From a virus, in the IMG/VR virus record IMGVR_UViG_3300028666_000033, positions 1 to 64,000 of that record: DNA of 64,000 nt; one strand, given 5' to 3'. This document shows positions 43,836 to 52,799 of the stretch, in pieces (position 1 is the first letter of the stretch; the number at the start of each line of letters is the position of its first letter). The notes below the pieces were generated by a model. It did not search any database, was not told the origin of the DNA, and was given only the letters and a program-made list of their open reading frames with translations. The translations under genes were made by a program, and so were the position numbers.

Positions 43836-44959
43836 TTCGTTTTCACTCCTTCAATAGCCTTCCGTAGTTCTTCAGCAACTCTGCCCACCTCTACCGATCT
43901 CATCTTCAAGTGCATGGGGAGCGACAATAGACGGTTACTGGCCTCGGTTGCTCTGGGCAAGTATCCGTGATACATCGGATACTGCGTGTTATCGACATAA
44001 TGTACACCCGTTCCAATGCCAGCCAACTTCAGCGCATTGACCACTTCATTGCGGTTATCTACCAGTACCTGATACAGATGGCGAGACGGGACGCAATCTG
44101 GGGACATGGGCACGGTCTCGCAGACACCTGCTAACAGCTTGTCATACAGGGCTGCGATGCTCCGTCGATGCTGATTGTCATCGTCCAGATATTGCAGGGC
44201 AACCAGTCCCATTGCTGCCATGATACTGTTGCCGTTGTATTTCCAGCCAACATTCTCCACGTCATATTCCCATGAGTATCCGGTGCCGGAAGACCTTGCA
44301 TAGGTATCCTTGTCGATGCCCATCCAGGACAATTTGCGCGACTGAGCATCCATTTCAGGATCTGCCCAACAGATCATGCCAGAATCGCCCGTCGGTAGAT
44401 TTTTCACTGCCTGAAAGCTGAACACGGAAACATCAGCGGTTGCACCAACATGATCGCCATCTAGCCAGCGCGTTCCTGCCATGTGAGCAGCGTCCAGAAT
44501 GAGCTTTAACCCATGAGATTGGCATATCTCCCAGATTTTGGCGTACTGTCCTACATTGCCTCCAAGTCCTACGAAAACTACGGCTCTGGTGCGCGGGGTG
44601 ATTTGCTCCTCTACACTGTCGGGGTCCAGACACATGTACTGGTCAACATCTGCGAATACAGGTGTTAATCGTTCATACAAAATAGGATGATTCGTGCTGA
44701 CGAAGGTGATCGGCGTGGTGATCACTTCATCACCATCGGACCATCCATAACTGAGTTGGTGCATTGCCAAATGAAGTCCTGCTGTCGCACTATTCAAGAA
44801 GCACGCATTTGGCAGTCCAGTGTATTTCTTCCACGCTTCTTCAAACTCAACAGTCTTGTAACCGATGCCCGTCCAGCCCTTTTCGAGACACTGGCGAATC
44901 TCGGCAAGCACTTCTTCGGTGCGAAAGACGGGGGTGAAAAGTTGGATGGAATCGCTCAT
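43832..44959 (-). CDS. DegT/DnrJ/EryC1-type PLP sugar aminotransferase
   Basis: Transfers an amino group to a nucleotide-activated keto-sugar. 375 residues of the expected size. Lines include LNSATAGLHLAMHQL (PLP phosphate region), LILDAAHMAG (Asp for the PLP ring) and FSFQAVKNLPTGDSG with the Lys that forms the Schiff base. It opens the sugar-related cassette 43.8-49.6 kb. Its product may be an amino sugar attached by the following glycosyltransferases. Confidence 0.88.
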   Translation of the reverse strand: MSDSIQLFTPVFRTEEVLAEIRQCLEKGWTGIGYKTVEFEEAWKKYTGLPNACFLNSATAGLHLAMHQLSYGWSDGDEVITTPITFVSTNHPILYERLTPVFADVDQYMCLDPDSVEEQITPRTRAVVFVGLGGNVGQYAKIWEICQSHGLKLILDAAHMAGTRWLDGDHVGATADVSVFSFQAVKNLPTGDSGMICWADPEMDAQSRKLSWMGIDKDTYARSSGTGYSWEYDVENVGWKYNGNSIMAAMGLVALQYLDDDNQHRRSIAALYDKLLAGVCETVPMSPDCVPSRHLYQVLVDNRNEVVNALKLAGIGTGVHYVDNTQYPMYHGYLPRATEASNRLLSLPMHLKMRSVEVGRVAEELRKAIEGVKTK

Positions 44960-45213
44960 TTGATCACCTGCGAATTACCACTGCCACCAACAATATTCTG
45001 TGTCGTACTGATCGGCGGACCATCGTAGCAGTCAATGATGGTCGATTGTCGTCCTGTACCATGCCAGAACGCCCACTTAATGAAGTGTCGATGTTCCATC
45101 CAGAACTCGATCAATTCTTCAGCAGCCTCTTTGCCATCGTTGCCATGCGGATACATTTCACTGGCGTTATCGACCAGTTCCTGAAATTTTTTGCGAAGTT
45201 GTGCAGGAGTCAT
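44956..45213 (-). CDS. Hypothetical protein, 85 aa
   Basis: Starts with AGAGGAAAAACAACGAA before ATG, and ends in ATGA with the aminotransferase. N-terminal helix (PAQLRKKFQELVDNASE), aromatic centre (HFIKWAFWHGTG). Role unknown. Confidence 0.6.
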   Translation of the reverse strand: MTPAQLRKKFQELVDNASEMYPHGNDGKEAAEELIEFWMEHRHFIKWAFWHGTGRQSTIIDCYDGPPISTTQNIVGGSGNSQVIK

Positions 45214-45344
45214 TTCGTTGTTTTTCCTCTCATTTTGCGGTAAAATACGAATTACTGTGGTCTAGGGTAGCTCCCGAAAAGGTGGTTTCGTCACCGCCCT
45301 GACCCATATACATCTTGACGAACTAGCACAAGACGAGGTGCTAA

Positions 45345-46136
45345 GTGATCTACCAGCCGTCTCCAATTGGTCGGATATGCAAAAAGTGCAACGAATGGAA
45401 ACCGCGAGCAAGGCTCGTAAAGGAAAAACGCTGTCTCTGGGGCGTACATGCCCTTTGCCTTGACTGTGTTGCTGCGAGAATAAGAGAAGACAGACAGAAA
45501 AATCCTCTCAAATACCGTATTTATGAGCGGAAATTTAGAAAAGAACATCCAGATCGGTATCGCACATATCAAAGAAGCCATAACGAACAGAGAAACGCAG
45601 GAAACCGTCGCCGCCGCGCTCTCAATCCACAACATGCTAGAGACTATCACAATAGATGGCGAAAGAAGAATCGTGAACTTGTCAGACGGTATGAACAAGC
45701 GACTAATAGCCGTCATCCTGATCGCGTAAAGCAAAAATCGCAGGTGAGAAGATCCCGAAAGCATAACCTTCCCTCCGAATTCACTGAAAAACATTGGTTG
45801 GAATGTCTTCAATACTTCAACAATAGATGCGCATACTGCGGTAGACCACAAGGACTGTGGCATTCTCTTTCGCAAGATCACTTTATCCCAGTTAAAAAAG
45901 AGGGCGGTTATATTCCAGGCAACATCGTACCAGCATGTCATGGTATAGATGGTTGCAATGAGAGCAAACACGACAAGGATGCCGTTGATTGGCTGACTGC
46001 AAAGTACGGAAAGCGAACAAGCAAATTGATCTTGCAAAGAATATTTGCCTATTTTCAATGGGTCGAGCATTCTAGCGCGTTACCCTCAACTGAAAATCCC
46101 GCGCAGGTTCATGCCACACACCAGGGACAATCGTAA
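45345..46136 (+). CDS. HNH homing-type endonuclease, opposite strand
   Basis: 263 residues with an N-terminal zinc finger (CKKCNEWK...LCLDC), a long basic repeat-like middle rich in Arg/Tyr, and a C-terminal HNH domain: CAYCGRPQG, DHFIPVKKEGGY, NIVPACHGIDGCN. GTG start after GAGGTG. It is the only plus-strand gene in a minus-strand cassette and overlaps the end of the methyltransferase gene by 65 bases. This points to a recently inserted mobile nuclease gene. Confidence 0.85.
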   Translation: MIYQPSPIGRICKKCNEWKPRARLVKEKRCLWGVHALCLDCVAARIREDRQKNPLKYRIYERKFRKEHPDRYRTYQRSHNEQRNAGNRRRRALNPQHARDYHNRWRKKNRELVRRYEQATNSRHPDRVKQKSQVRRSRKHNLPSEFTEKHWLECLQYFNNRCAYCGRPQGLWHSLSQDHFIPVKKEGGYIPGNIVPACHGIDGCNESKHDKDAVDWLTAKYGKRTSKLILQRIFAYFQWVEHSSALPSTENPAQVHATHQGQS

Positions 46137-46590
46137 TGTTTTCACGATTGAACCCGGCATCCACTACCATATCTGACAGTGACTGCGGCGTATAACCCCA
46201 GCGGTGTCCCATTAACGGTTCATCGGGCGAACTATTTCCGAAGACTCCCCACCATCCGAACTGCTCAACCGATCTGCCATCTGGTGGTTGAATAACACCT
46301 GCGATCACTTTGCAGCAGTATGCCAGATCGGGCTGCTCAAGGATCAGAAGACCTTCAGGCAGCAAAACATCATAGCATTGCTTGAGCACAATCAAAGCGT
46401 CCTGTTTGAAGAAATGCTCGATAATGTGCGATGCTACGACTTCTGTGAATTTTTGTGACATCACTTCGTCGGGTAACGGCGGTAGCATAGCGCAAATATC
46501 AGGTTCGTTGGCAGGATTCCCATCAATGGTTACATATTCCTGCCAATGCCATTCTCCGCTGCCTATGAGCAACTTCGTCTTATTTATCAC
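46072..46590 (-). CDS. SAM-dependent methyltransferase-like protein
   Basis: 172 residues. VVASHIIEHF is the class I methyltransferase type-11 post-motif II pattern, followed by LPEGLLILEQPD. The N-terminus is short for the fold (IGSGEWHWQEY in place of a full motif I), as in sugar-linked methyltransferases of phage cassettes. GTG start after AAAGGAAGACC. Probably methylates a sugar. Confidence 0.72.
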   Translation of the reverse strand: MINKTKLLIGSGEWHWQEYVTIDGNPANEPDICAMLPPLPDEVMSQKFTEVVASHIIEHFFKQDALIVLKQCYDVLLPEGLLILEQPDLAYCCKVIAGVIQPPDGRSVEQFGWWGVFGNSSPDEPLMGHRWGYTPQSLSDMVVDAGFNRENITIVPGVWHEPARDFQLRVTR

Positions 46591-46834
46591 GGTCTTCCTT
46601 TCCCTTCACTAATTCTTTCCAGATTACAGGTTGTGCTGTCAAATCTTCACAGATATAAAAATGTCCGCTGCCGTCCTGCACCATCACCCTGTTACTGGGA
46701 GGTGATATCTTGAAAATAGCCAACTCTGCAAACGATGGCATTGTCATCGGCAAGATAATCGTTCTCAGTGGCTGATATATCATGCAGCCCCACCGATAGT
46801 CTCCTGCGACATAGTATGGTTTCATTGATCTCAT
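46580..46834 (-). CDS. Hypothetical protein, 84 aa
   Basis: ATG at 46834 overlaps the glycosyltransferase stop. Beta-rich, ending in a charged tail (LVKGKEDRDK). Nothing recognised beyond its place in the cassette. Confidence 0.55.
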   Translation of the reverse strand: MRSMKPYYVAGDYRWGCMIYQPLRTIILPMTMPSFAELAIFKISPPSNRVMVQDGSGHFYICEDLTAQPVIWKELVKGKEDRDK

Positions 46835-47730
46835 GGCTTGAAACCCGCAAGCACCTTTATCCACTTGAGCGCCACCTTGTCCGCTGTGAATTGCTGTGCA
46901 GCGACCCATCCCAACTCAGCATCCGACTCGCGCAGGGTTTTGTCGTTTGCGCTGGACAGAGCTGCGCACCATTGCTCAGTAGTCTCTGCCATCCAGAACA
47001 ATCCTATCTCCTGATAAGAAGGGATAGGCGTTCCTACCACTGGTAGACCGAGGCCATAGGCTTTCAGCAGTCGGTTGGCACTCTTGGTCATCACCCAGTT
47101 GACCGACCATTGGGGACTGCCAAACACGAACGGGAAGATCGCCATATCATGCTCGACCATCAATTGGTCTACTGTATCAGCGGACCACTGCTGCGCATTC
47201 CAGCCTTCTTTAGGCAGTTGATCCGTCTGCTCGGAGAAATGCGGATTGTTGAGATCCGTAATAATGGTCAGATTAATGCCCAGTGTACGGCAAGCACGGG
47301 CTGCATAGCATAGATGATACATGTTCTGAGTATTGCCGACCCAGACAGCGCTATTCAAGTTGTCTGCGTGTACTTTCTTGCGAGGGCTGGTCGGCTCAGT
47401 ATCCAGACAATCTGGAATAACGATTGCCCCAGGGAAATGAGCGAGCTTGGACTCAGTGTCCACTGTGATCTGATCCACCTCGGCAGGGATAGGCGTGGAA
47501 ATAAGATCGTCAATGTCGAAAATGATACGCTTCCCCGCAGCCTTGAACATCTTCATTGAGCCATCCTGCGGCCAGACCTTCTGATACACCACAACGTCAC
47601 AATCCGATGAATTGTAACTGTTGAAGGTAACGGTATGCCCCATCGCTCGGAGCGCTGTAGCGACCTTCCAGACACGGAGTCGACTACTGGCAAAGTCTGT
47701 GCTGCCTGCGGGGAAATAGTTAATGCGCAT
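46831..47730 (-). CDS. Glycosyltransferase, GT-B fold (GT4-like)
   Basis: 299 residues. N-terminal MRINYFPAGSTDFASSRLRVWK resembles the acceptor-binding domain of GT-B enzymes. The C-terminal donor site has SANRLLKAYGLGLPVVGTPI in the place of the E(x7)E motif. It is shorter than classic GT4 (about 350-400). Likely transfers a sugar to the virion or host surface. Confidence 0.78.
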   Translation of the reverse strand: MRINYFPAGSTDFASSRLRVWKVATALRAMGHTVTFNSYNSSDCDVVVYQKVWPQDGSMKMFKAAGKRIIFDIDDLISTPIPAEVDQITVDTESKLAHFPGAIVIPDCLDTEPTSPRKKVHADNLNSAVWVGNTQNMYHLCYAARACRTLGINLTIITDLNNPHFSEQTDQLPKEGWNAQQWSADTVDQLMVEHDMAIFPFVFGSPQWSVNWVMTKSANRLLKAYGLGLPVVGTPIPSYQEIGLFWMAETTEQWCAALSSANDKTLRESDAELGWVAAQQFTADKVALKWIKVLAGFKP

Positions 47731-48103
47731 TGTTGTCTCTCAATTCACTGAACAACTGGTCAATGGCACCAGCTTCGATATAAACGCTAGCTTTTACTGA
47801 CTCTGCCATTCTCCGATAAGCATCCTCGTAAGTATCTGCCCACATACAATCAATGAAGTCTGGCTGCTTACCTTCCTTCCAGATGTCCCATGCGATGCGA
47901 CGTTCAATGCCCGATTCTGCTATCTCTAGCGGAGGTGCTGTATATGTATGCAATGTCCACCAGTTAACTTCAAGCGGTTTAATTTGCGCCACATTGTAAG
48001 GGAAAGCGATGCCGCGATAATCGAAGTCGCCGCGGTTGGTTCCCACATGGAATGTCCACTGCTTTGAAATAAGAAGGATGGCAGGAGCCAGTTTGATCTT
48101 CAT
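47720..48103 (-). CDS. Hypothetical protein, 127 aa
   Basis: Trp/Tyr-rich, alpha/beta (LEVNWWTLHTYTAPPLE, ADTYEDAYRRMAESVK). It overlaps both neighbours in the glycosyltransferase cassette. No family recognised. Confidence 0.58.
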   Translation of the reverse strand: MKIKLAPAILLISKQWTFHVGTNRGDFDYRGIAFPYNVAQIKPLEVNWWTLHTYTAPPLEIAESGIERRIAWDIWKEGKQPDFIDCMWADTYEDAYRRMAESVKASVYIEAGAIDQLFSELRDNNAH

Positions 48104-48597
48104 CGTCTGCCTACAAACAATCTATCCGACATGGGATCATAAGCGGCAAAAATATCGAGATAGTCATATGGATTAGAGGGGTAGCCATGATAATTACCAA
48201 CCATATAACGTTCAAATCGGATAGTGCGAACACTAACACTGGGACTAACACCGAAGTTGAGATCGATCATGCCAATATGTTCGATGCTCATTGGTCGCCA
48301 GTTGGCGGGCCGGTCCGCCGGATGGTAGCGATTATCGACCAGCCACTTGTGAAACCGCTTGACGCAGCGCAAATAGAACGCCTTCCAGCCTTTTGCGGGA
48401 TACCAGTTATTCCGATAAGGACGCATCATTGAATCGTCCTGTACAGGGATCTGTATCTCACGGGGAGAATTGTACACAAGTTCAATGGTCGTCTTGTCAT
48501 TCAACTGTGGAATTTTGCTGCGCATTTCGCGCCACAGATAAAAGGCAAGCGGACCATCTCCGATAACTGACTGCAAAGGATGAACGGGCGCTCTCAT
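48100..48597 (-). CDS. Hypothetical protein, 165 aa
   Basis: Basic, aromatic protein (GWKAFYLRCVKRFHKWL) with ATGA overlaps on both sides. Located between two glycosyltransferase genes; a role in sugar transfer is only inferred. Confidence 0.58.
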   Translation of the reverse strand: MRAPVHPLQSVIGDGPLAFYLWREMRSKIPQLNDKTTIELVYNSPREIQIPVQDDSMMRPYRNNWYPAKGWKAFYLRCVKRFHKWLVDNRYHPADRPANWRPMSIEHIGMIDLNFGVSPSVSVRTIRFERYMVGNYHGYPSNPYDYLDIFAAYDPMSDRLFVGRR

Positions 48598-49559
48598 GCC
48601 TTTACCCCCACATGCTCCAGTATATCCATAACACGCTGACGACTTCGTTCAAAGGTGAATTGTTCAACCATTCGATATTGTTCAGCAACTGCATTCCCAT
48701 AATAACTGTTGCTGCTGAGCAATTCAGCCATCACGCTAGCCTGCGCAGGGTCAAAGGGGTCAATATGTAGTCCTGGCGCATCATTGCACCACTCAGAACT
48801 GATCACAGGTGTACCGACCATCGCGCACAGAACCTGCTGCCGACCATAGCTATGGCGCGTGTAAATGTCCACGCACATCTGCGCCTTAGCCGTAATCGCC
48901 ACAAAATAAGGCCATGCGACGTGCCCCAGAAACTCAGCCTTGAGGCCAGCGATACGCGCATAGTCCGAGGTCCAGTCCCGCTGCGCTGCATACAGCACCC
49001 GACAGCCTGTTTTGCGCTGGATGGCAGCCACTGCCGCAACGTTATTGGCAGTATTGTTGTCAATGTCGATGCTGTGGTCGAGCGTGAGAATGTAGTCTTC
49101 TTTGGGCAAGTCACGATAAGGCAAGAAGAATTCTGTGTCACCGATAGGGGATGGGAGATAAAACGTTGGTTTGTTCAATAGCTCGCCATACACATTGCAA
49201 TCTGCATGTGTACGCCCCCCAATGGCATCTGCCATGCTCATCTGGTGCAGCATAAACATCCAGTCTGGACGAGTCAACACAATATCCACGCAGGCATCCG
49301 GGCAGGCAATACAGTAACAGGTCGGGTTGACCGCTTTTATCTGCTCAATGTGACGCGAGTCTGTGGTGTGGAATAAGTTAACTATAACGATCCTTGCTTT
49401 CCGCACCGCATCTGGCATTGTCCCTGGTTGCCGTGTATCCCAGCGTTGCCACGGCAAATCCAACACGGTAGACCAATTAGAGACGCTTACGGTAGGCGGA
49501 CCACCTGGTCCGCTTGTAACGAACTCGCCCCACACAAGCGCAAGATCACTCAGTTGCAT
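48594..49559 (-). CDS. Glycosyltransferase-like protein
   Basis: 321 residues, GT-B-like. The second half has YILTLDHSIDIDNNT, RVLYAAQRDW, and HSYGRQQVLCAMVGTPVISS, the donor-binding pattern with G(T/V)PVI. It is part of the cassette of sugar genes and overlaps the next gene by 14 bases. Confidence 0.7.
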   Translation of the reverse strand: MQLSDLALVWGEFVTSGPGGPPTVSVSNWSTVLDLPWQRWDTRQPGTMPDAVRKARIVIVNLFHTTDSRHIEQIKAVNPTCYCIACPDACVDIVLTRPDWMFMLHQMSMADAIGGRTHADCNVYGELLNKPTFYLPSPIGDTEFFLPYRDLPKEDYILTLDHSIDIDNNTANNVAAVAAIQRKTGCRVLYAAQRDWTSDYARIAGLKAEFLGHVAWPYFVAITAKAQMCVDIYTRHSYGRQQVLCAMVGTPVISSEWCNDAPGLHIDPFDPAQASVMAELLSSNSYYGNAVAEQYRMVEQFTFERSRQRVMDILEHVGVKA

Positions 49560-49842
49560 TGTTAACCACCTTGTTCATTTCTTCCCGCACAATAAGGCGG
49601 ATCATTCTGGTCAAGTCAACCGACTTCTCCAGCGGGACATAATTTGCCGCGTAATCAGTGGAGATGCCCAGTGCCACCACGCCCGGAATGCTTGCCCTCA
49701 TTCTTTGCAAAACAGCATTGATAAGTTCCCCGTCTCGGCCTGCAACAATCCAGACATCATCACCCAGATTGAACATTTTCATCTTTCCCAGGTCGAAGAT
49801 TCCAGGTTGAGTAGCATCAATTGGCTCAGGTAGATCACTCAT
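49546..49842 (-). CDS. Hypothetical protein, 98 aa
   Basis: ATG after AAAGGAATGTTGG. A compact alpha/beta protein with DDVWIVAGRDGELINAVL and a C-terminal helix (LTRMIRLIVREEMNKVV). Function unknown. Confidence 0.6.
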   Translation of the reverse strand: MSDLPEPIDATQPGIFDLGKMKMFNLGDDVWIVAGRDGELINAVLQRMRASIPGVVALGISTDYAANYVPLEKSVDLTRMIRLIVREEMNKVVNNATE

Positions 49843-50092
49843 CCAACATTCCTTTCACAACACCCTCAATGTATTTCTTTAAAACTTCATTGTCATTAAG
49901 ATTAAGCACTATTTCCAGCGAGAAGGGCAAGACTACCATTCGCACACCGATAGGAGCCAGCCTTTCCTGGTACACACTCACAACATGATCGAGCTTTTCA
50001 TGATATAGTGGCGATGCACCGAGCGGTAGTCCAAACAGTATCAGCGTCGGGCTAACAACGATAACCGAAAGCAGAATGTCAGGCGTAGCCAT
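49835..50092 (-). CDS. Hypothetical protein, 85 aa
   Basis: ATG at 50092 (AAGG ten bases upstream). Hydrophobic N-terminus (DILLSVIVVSPTLILFGLPLG) that may be a membrane or beta segment. Directly after the terminase nuclease half. Not recognised. Confidence 0.55.
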   Translation of the reverse strand: MATPDILLSVIVVSPTLILFGLPLGASPLYHEKLDHVVSVYQERLAPIGVRMVVLPFSLEIVLNLNDNEVLKKYIEGVVKGMLDE

Positions 50093-50093
50093 A

Positions 50094-50642
50094 TTATGCA
50101 AACCTTATCGATAGGCCACCGTGCCGCGTGCCATGCAAAGCCAGTGCGGTAGCCACTACTGTTTCAGTGTTTCTGACGGGCAGAAAATCTCCCTGTCCGC
50201 CAGCGCGGTATTCATAGCCAGATAGCTCATTGATAAGCCCTTCGTCAGGAACAATGCGCAATCGCCCCATATTTAATTCCAGCGCCAGATTATTGAGCAT
50301 GTCGGCTCTGCTTGCCCTGGTCATACGTAGTGGGTACACGGGTAATCCCTCCGATCGCAACGCTTCGATGTTAGGACCGCCAATGCTGGCCGCCTCAACA
50401 TAGATAAGCTGCGGTTTCCATATTTTGTGCAACGCGGATACTCGATCTCGCTGCACTGCATAACCCTCACCTATGGTTCGGTCCAGCGCGACCAGTTGAT
50501 GCGTTGTAGCATCCATAATGGCTACGCCCATACGGTCCATATGGTTTCCCCAGTCCAGCCCGAAGACTATCCGATGACCAACAACAGGCTTATCCTGCGG
50601 CTCAACTCTGGCATATCGTTCTGGATTGGGGAAGAGCCTCAT
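50094..50642 (-). CDS. Second terminase large subunit, nuclease half only
   Basis: 182 residues with the RNase H-like fold of terminase nucleases: VFGLDWGNHMDRMGVAIMD (first Asp), IYVEAASIGGPNIEALR (Glu), and a C-terminal VATALALHG helix where TETVV stands in place of the usual Asp. There is no ATPase domain. It fits as the missing half of the ATPase at 42964-43572. The two lie 6.5 kb apart with sugar genes between. Confidence 0.82.
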   Translation of the reverse strand: MRLFPNPERYARVEPQDKPVVGHRIVFGLDWGNHMDRMGVAIMDATTHQLVALDRTIGEGYAVQRDRVSALHKIWKPQLIYVEAASIGGPNIEALRSEGLPVYPLRMTRASRADMLNNLALELNMGRLRIVPDEGLINELSGYEYRAGGQGDFLPVRNTETVVATALALHGTRHGGLSIRFA

Positions 50643-51268
50643 CTCTTTGTTGCCTTTCGTGCTGGCGCTTTGGCCTTTGCCTTTGTGGTAATGGCTCCAG
50701 TACCTTCGCCTATCGTAGGCGTTCCACCGGACACTTCAAACTCATAGTGGGCAGGAGAAGACTTTGGCTCATCAATCTCACCCCACACTCGTACAGCACT
50801 GGCGCAGACATCGTAGCCAGATTCCACGGTGCGAATATCATCGAGTACGCCCGTGTTCGTCATGAGTTCACGCAGGGCTTCTTCGGACATTCGCCACAGG
50901 TCCGGTCCAGATTTTACGGGCGGTTTGGTGAAGGAGGGGGTAACAATTACCAGTAACCCCTGCGGATGCATTACGCGGACCAATTCTTTCATCCATGACA
51001 CGAGATCCAGCACTGCGTAAGCCACGCTGCCTGAGATAACAATGTCATAGTGACCGCTTTCGATGGGATAGTGGTAGGGATTATCTGCCACGATATCCAC
51101 ATTGGAGTTGGCTTCCAGGTCCAGCCCCGTGTAATGCCAGCCAAGCGACACGATGTACTCCCTGTAGGACCCGTTTACGTTGAAAGCGCCAACGTCCAGC
51201 ACTGAAGCGCCAGTCTCAGGGTAGCGTTGCAAAGCGTCAGCCATAAGGTCCAGACTTCCCTGGTGCAT
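50639..51268 (-). CDS. SAM-dependent methyltransferase
   Basis: 209 residues. Motif I is SVLDVGAFNVNGSY, then TGLDLEANSNVDIV (ribose-binding Asp), and HYDIVISGSVAY. A class I fold, type-11-like, with a long C-terminal tail ending in a Lys/Ala-rich segment (AKAKAPARKATKR). It follows the small membrane gene and overlaps the nuclease half. The substrate is unknown, perhaps a sugar or lipid. Confidence 0.82.
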   Translation of the reverse strand: MHQGSLDLMADALQRYPETGASVLDVGAFNVNGSYREYIVSLGWHYTGLDLEANSNVDIVADNPYHYPIESGHYDIVISGSVAYAVLDLVSWMKELVRVMHPQGLLVIVTPSFTKPPVKSGPDLWRMSEEALRELMTNTGVLDDIRTVESGYDVCASAVRVWGEIDEPKSSPAHYEFEVSGGTPTIGEGTGAITTKAKAKAPARKATKR

Positions 51269-51276
51269 AATTCTCC

Positions 51277-51453
51277 CTATCCTGTAATATGAGCGGTTAA
51301 AATGACGATCCCGAAGAAAAACAGTGCAGCGGCAAGGCTAGCCCAGTCGGGCAGTTTCATCTTGCCACCAATCCAGCGAACCAATCCGCCTACGAGGGCA
51401 GCAACAAGGCACAACACAATAACAACCGCGGCGACATGCGTATCGACAGTCAT
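51277..51453 (-). CDS. Small two-span membrane protein, 58 aa
   Basis: ATGA overlap with the glycosyltransferase stop. Two hydrophobic segments: VAAVVIVLCLVAALVGGL and WASLAAALFFFGIVIL, with a basic loop (RWIGGKMK). Likely a hairpin inner-membrane protein. It might anchor a glycosyltransferase or work as a small holin-like factor; unknown. Confidence 0.6.
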   Translation of the reverse strand: MTVDTHVAAVVIVLCLVAALVGGLVRWIGGKMKLPDWASLAAALFFFGIVILTAHITG

Positions 51454-52799
51454 AGATTCTCCGTTTTCTTTATTTCCTGTAGCACACGTTTTTTGTCCCA
51501 GATAGGGGCAACTTTTTCAGGTTCAGTCTTCTTCCTCAACCATTCGGCATGAGGTTCGGCCTTCAACTGTGCATCAATCTCATTGAGCACAGGGATAAAA
51601 TGATCTTTCAGCACTGTCTCTACATCATAGACCAGTGCAGCCTTACGGGTACGCTCACGCAGTTCTGGCATCTCGCCTGCCTTCCAGATGCTATAAGCGT
51701 GCGCCAGACAGTCAGCGGCATCATAAGGGTCTGCCAGCATCTGATAGCTTCGCGGAATGCGTTCTGGCTGAAAACGAATACCGCTGACTTTCCAGCCGGT
51801 CAGGTTAATCTCACTGCTAGCGGCAAAATCGATGGCGATCAGTGGACAACCACACGCCTGCGCCTCAACATCGGTCAGGCCAAAACCTTCGCCATAGGAG
51901 AGCATCAGTTTCGCGTCCGCTGCGTTGTAAACATCGACCAGATGATCATCCGTGGGAATGCCAGTCACCATCATGTAAGTACCGAGGCTGCGCAGGCTAC
52001 CATTACCATCGCCATCGACCAGAAGATGGTTCCCGCCGGGGAAGATAACCTTGTCGGCAATGCCCAGTTGAGCAGCCATCGCATCGATGGGATGGCCATG
52101 GACTCCAGAAGGGTCAGCGTGGACGTAAAGAAGCGCATCGGGATGGTCATGCGAAAAGAGTTGGAACGCCTCGAACATTCCCGCGAAATTCTTGCGCCCA
52201 CCTTCGCCATTGTTGGCTACGATAACGACCAGGAATGCATCATCGGGGATAACCTGATCGATCAGGTTCTTGGTGAACATGTTCTTCCGCGCCTGACTTC
52301 GATCAGTGGGTTTAAACACCTCAGTCTCAATGCCGTGTGGCACATAGAGAGGCTTCAATCCAATTTCCTTCATCTGCGCTTCGCCATGTCGTGAAATAGC
52401 GATGGGCCAGCGGCAAGCATTGAACTGAGCACGCTCGTTTTGCAGAATAGGTTCACAATCTACCGGACACCAGGCTGCCCACGGGAGCGGCATCCACAGG
52501 TCTGGACGCATCGCAAAAATGTCAATGAGCGACCAGATTACACTGGTGCGTTGATGGTTCGGAAAGTATGTCTGGGCGTACAGATAGTGACCGTAGATCA
52601 CGTCATTGCCGTGCTGTTCTTTGACACGTGGCAAATGCACAATGCCTGCTGCATCAGCCAGCGGAGATCCTTCCAGGCCACGATAAGCGCTGACGACTAC
52701 ACCATAGCCTGCTTCTTTAAGACGGTGAGTCCAGATGCGCGATTGTGTGCCGTACCCGCTGGGCATCCAGGTTGCGTTAGAGTGCCAGAGTATATTCAC
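51450..52799 (-). CDS. Glycosyltransferase family 4
   Basis: 449 residues; GTG at 52799 gives a GTGA overlap. The N-terminus NILWHSNATWMPSGYGTQS is the GT4 acceptor loop. The donor site is LSYGEGFGLTDVEAQACGCPLI, here cited in parts: GEGFGLTDVEAQ with the two Glu of the E(x7)E motif, then CGCPLIAID. A retaining GT-B enzyme using a nucleotide sugar. The best-conserved enzyme of the sugar cassette. Confidence 0.88.
   Translation of the reverse strand: MNILWHSNATWMPSGYGTQSRIWTHRLKEAGYGVVVSAYRGLEGSPLADAAGIVHLPRVKEQHGNDVIYGHYLYAQTYFPNHQRTSVIWSLIDIFAMRPDLWMPLPWAAWCPVDCEPILQNERAQFNACRWPIAISRHGEAQMKEIGLKPLYVPHGIETEVFKPTDRSQARKNMFTKNLIDQVIPDDAFLVVIVANNGEGGRKNFAGMFEAFQLFSHDHPDALLYVHADPSGVHGHPIDAMAAQLGIADKVIFPGGNHLLVDGDGNGSLRSLGTYMMVTGIPTDDHLVDVYNAADAKLMLSYGEGFGLTDVEAQACGCPLIAIDFAASSEINLTGWKVSGIRFQPERIPRSYQMLADPYDAADCLAHAYSIWKAGEMPELRERTRKAALVYDVETVLKDHFIPVLNEIDAQLKAEPHAEWLRKKTEPEKVAPIWDKKRVLQEIKKTENL

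Noticed and set aside
45291-46070. A 259-codon hydrophobic minus-strand frame over the HNH gene
   Set aside because: It is the reverse complement of a gene with clear zinc-finger and HNH motifs. The hydrophobic look comes from antisense of Lys/Arg codons. No ribosome-binding site.
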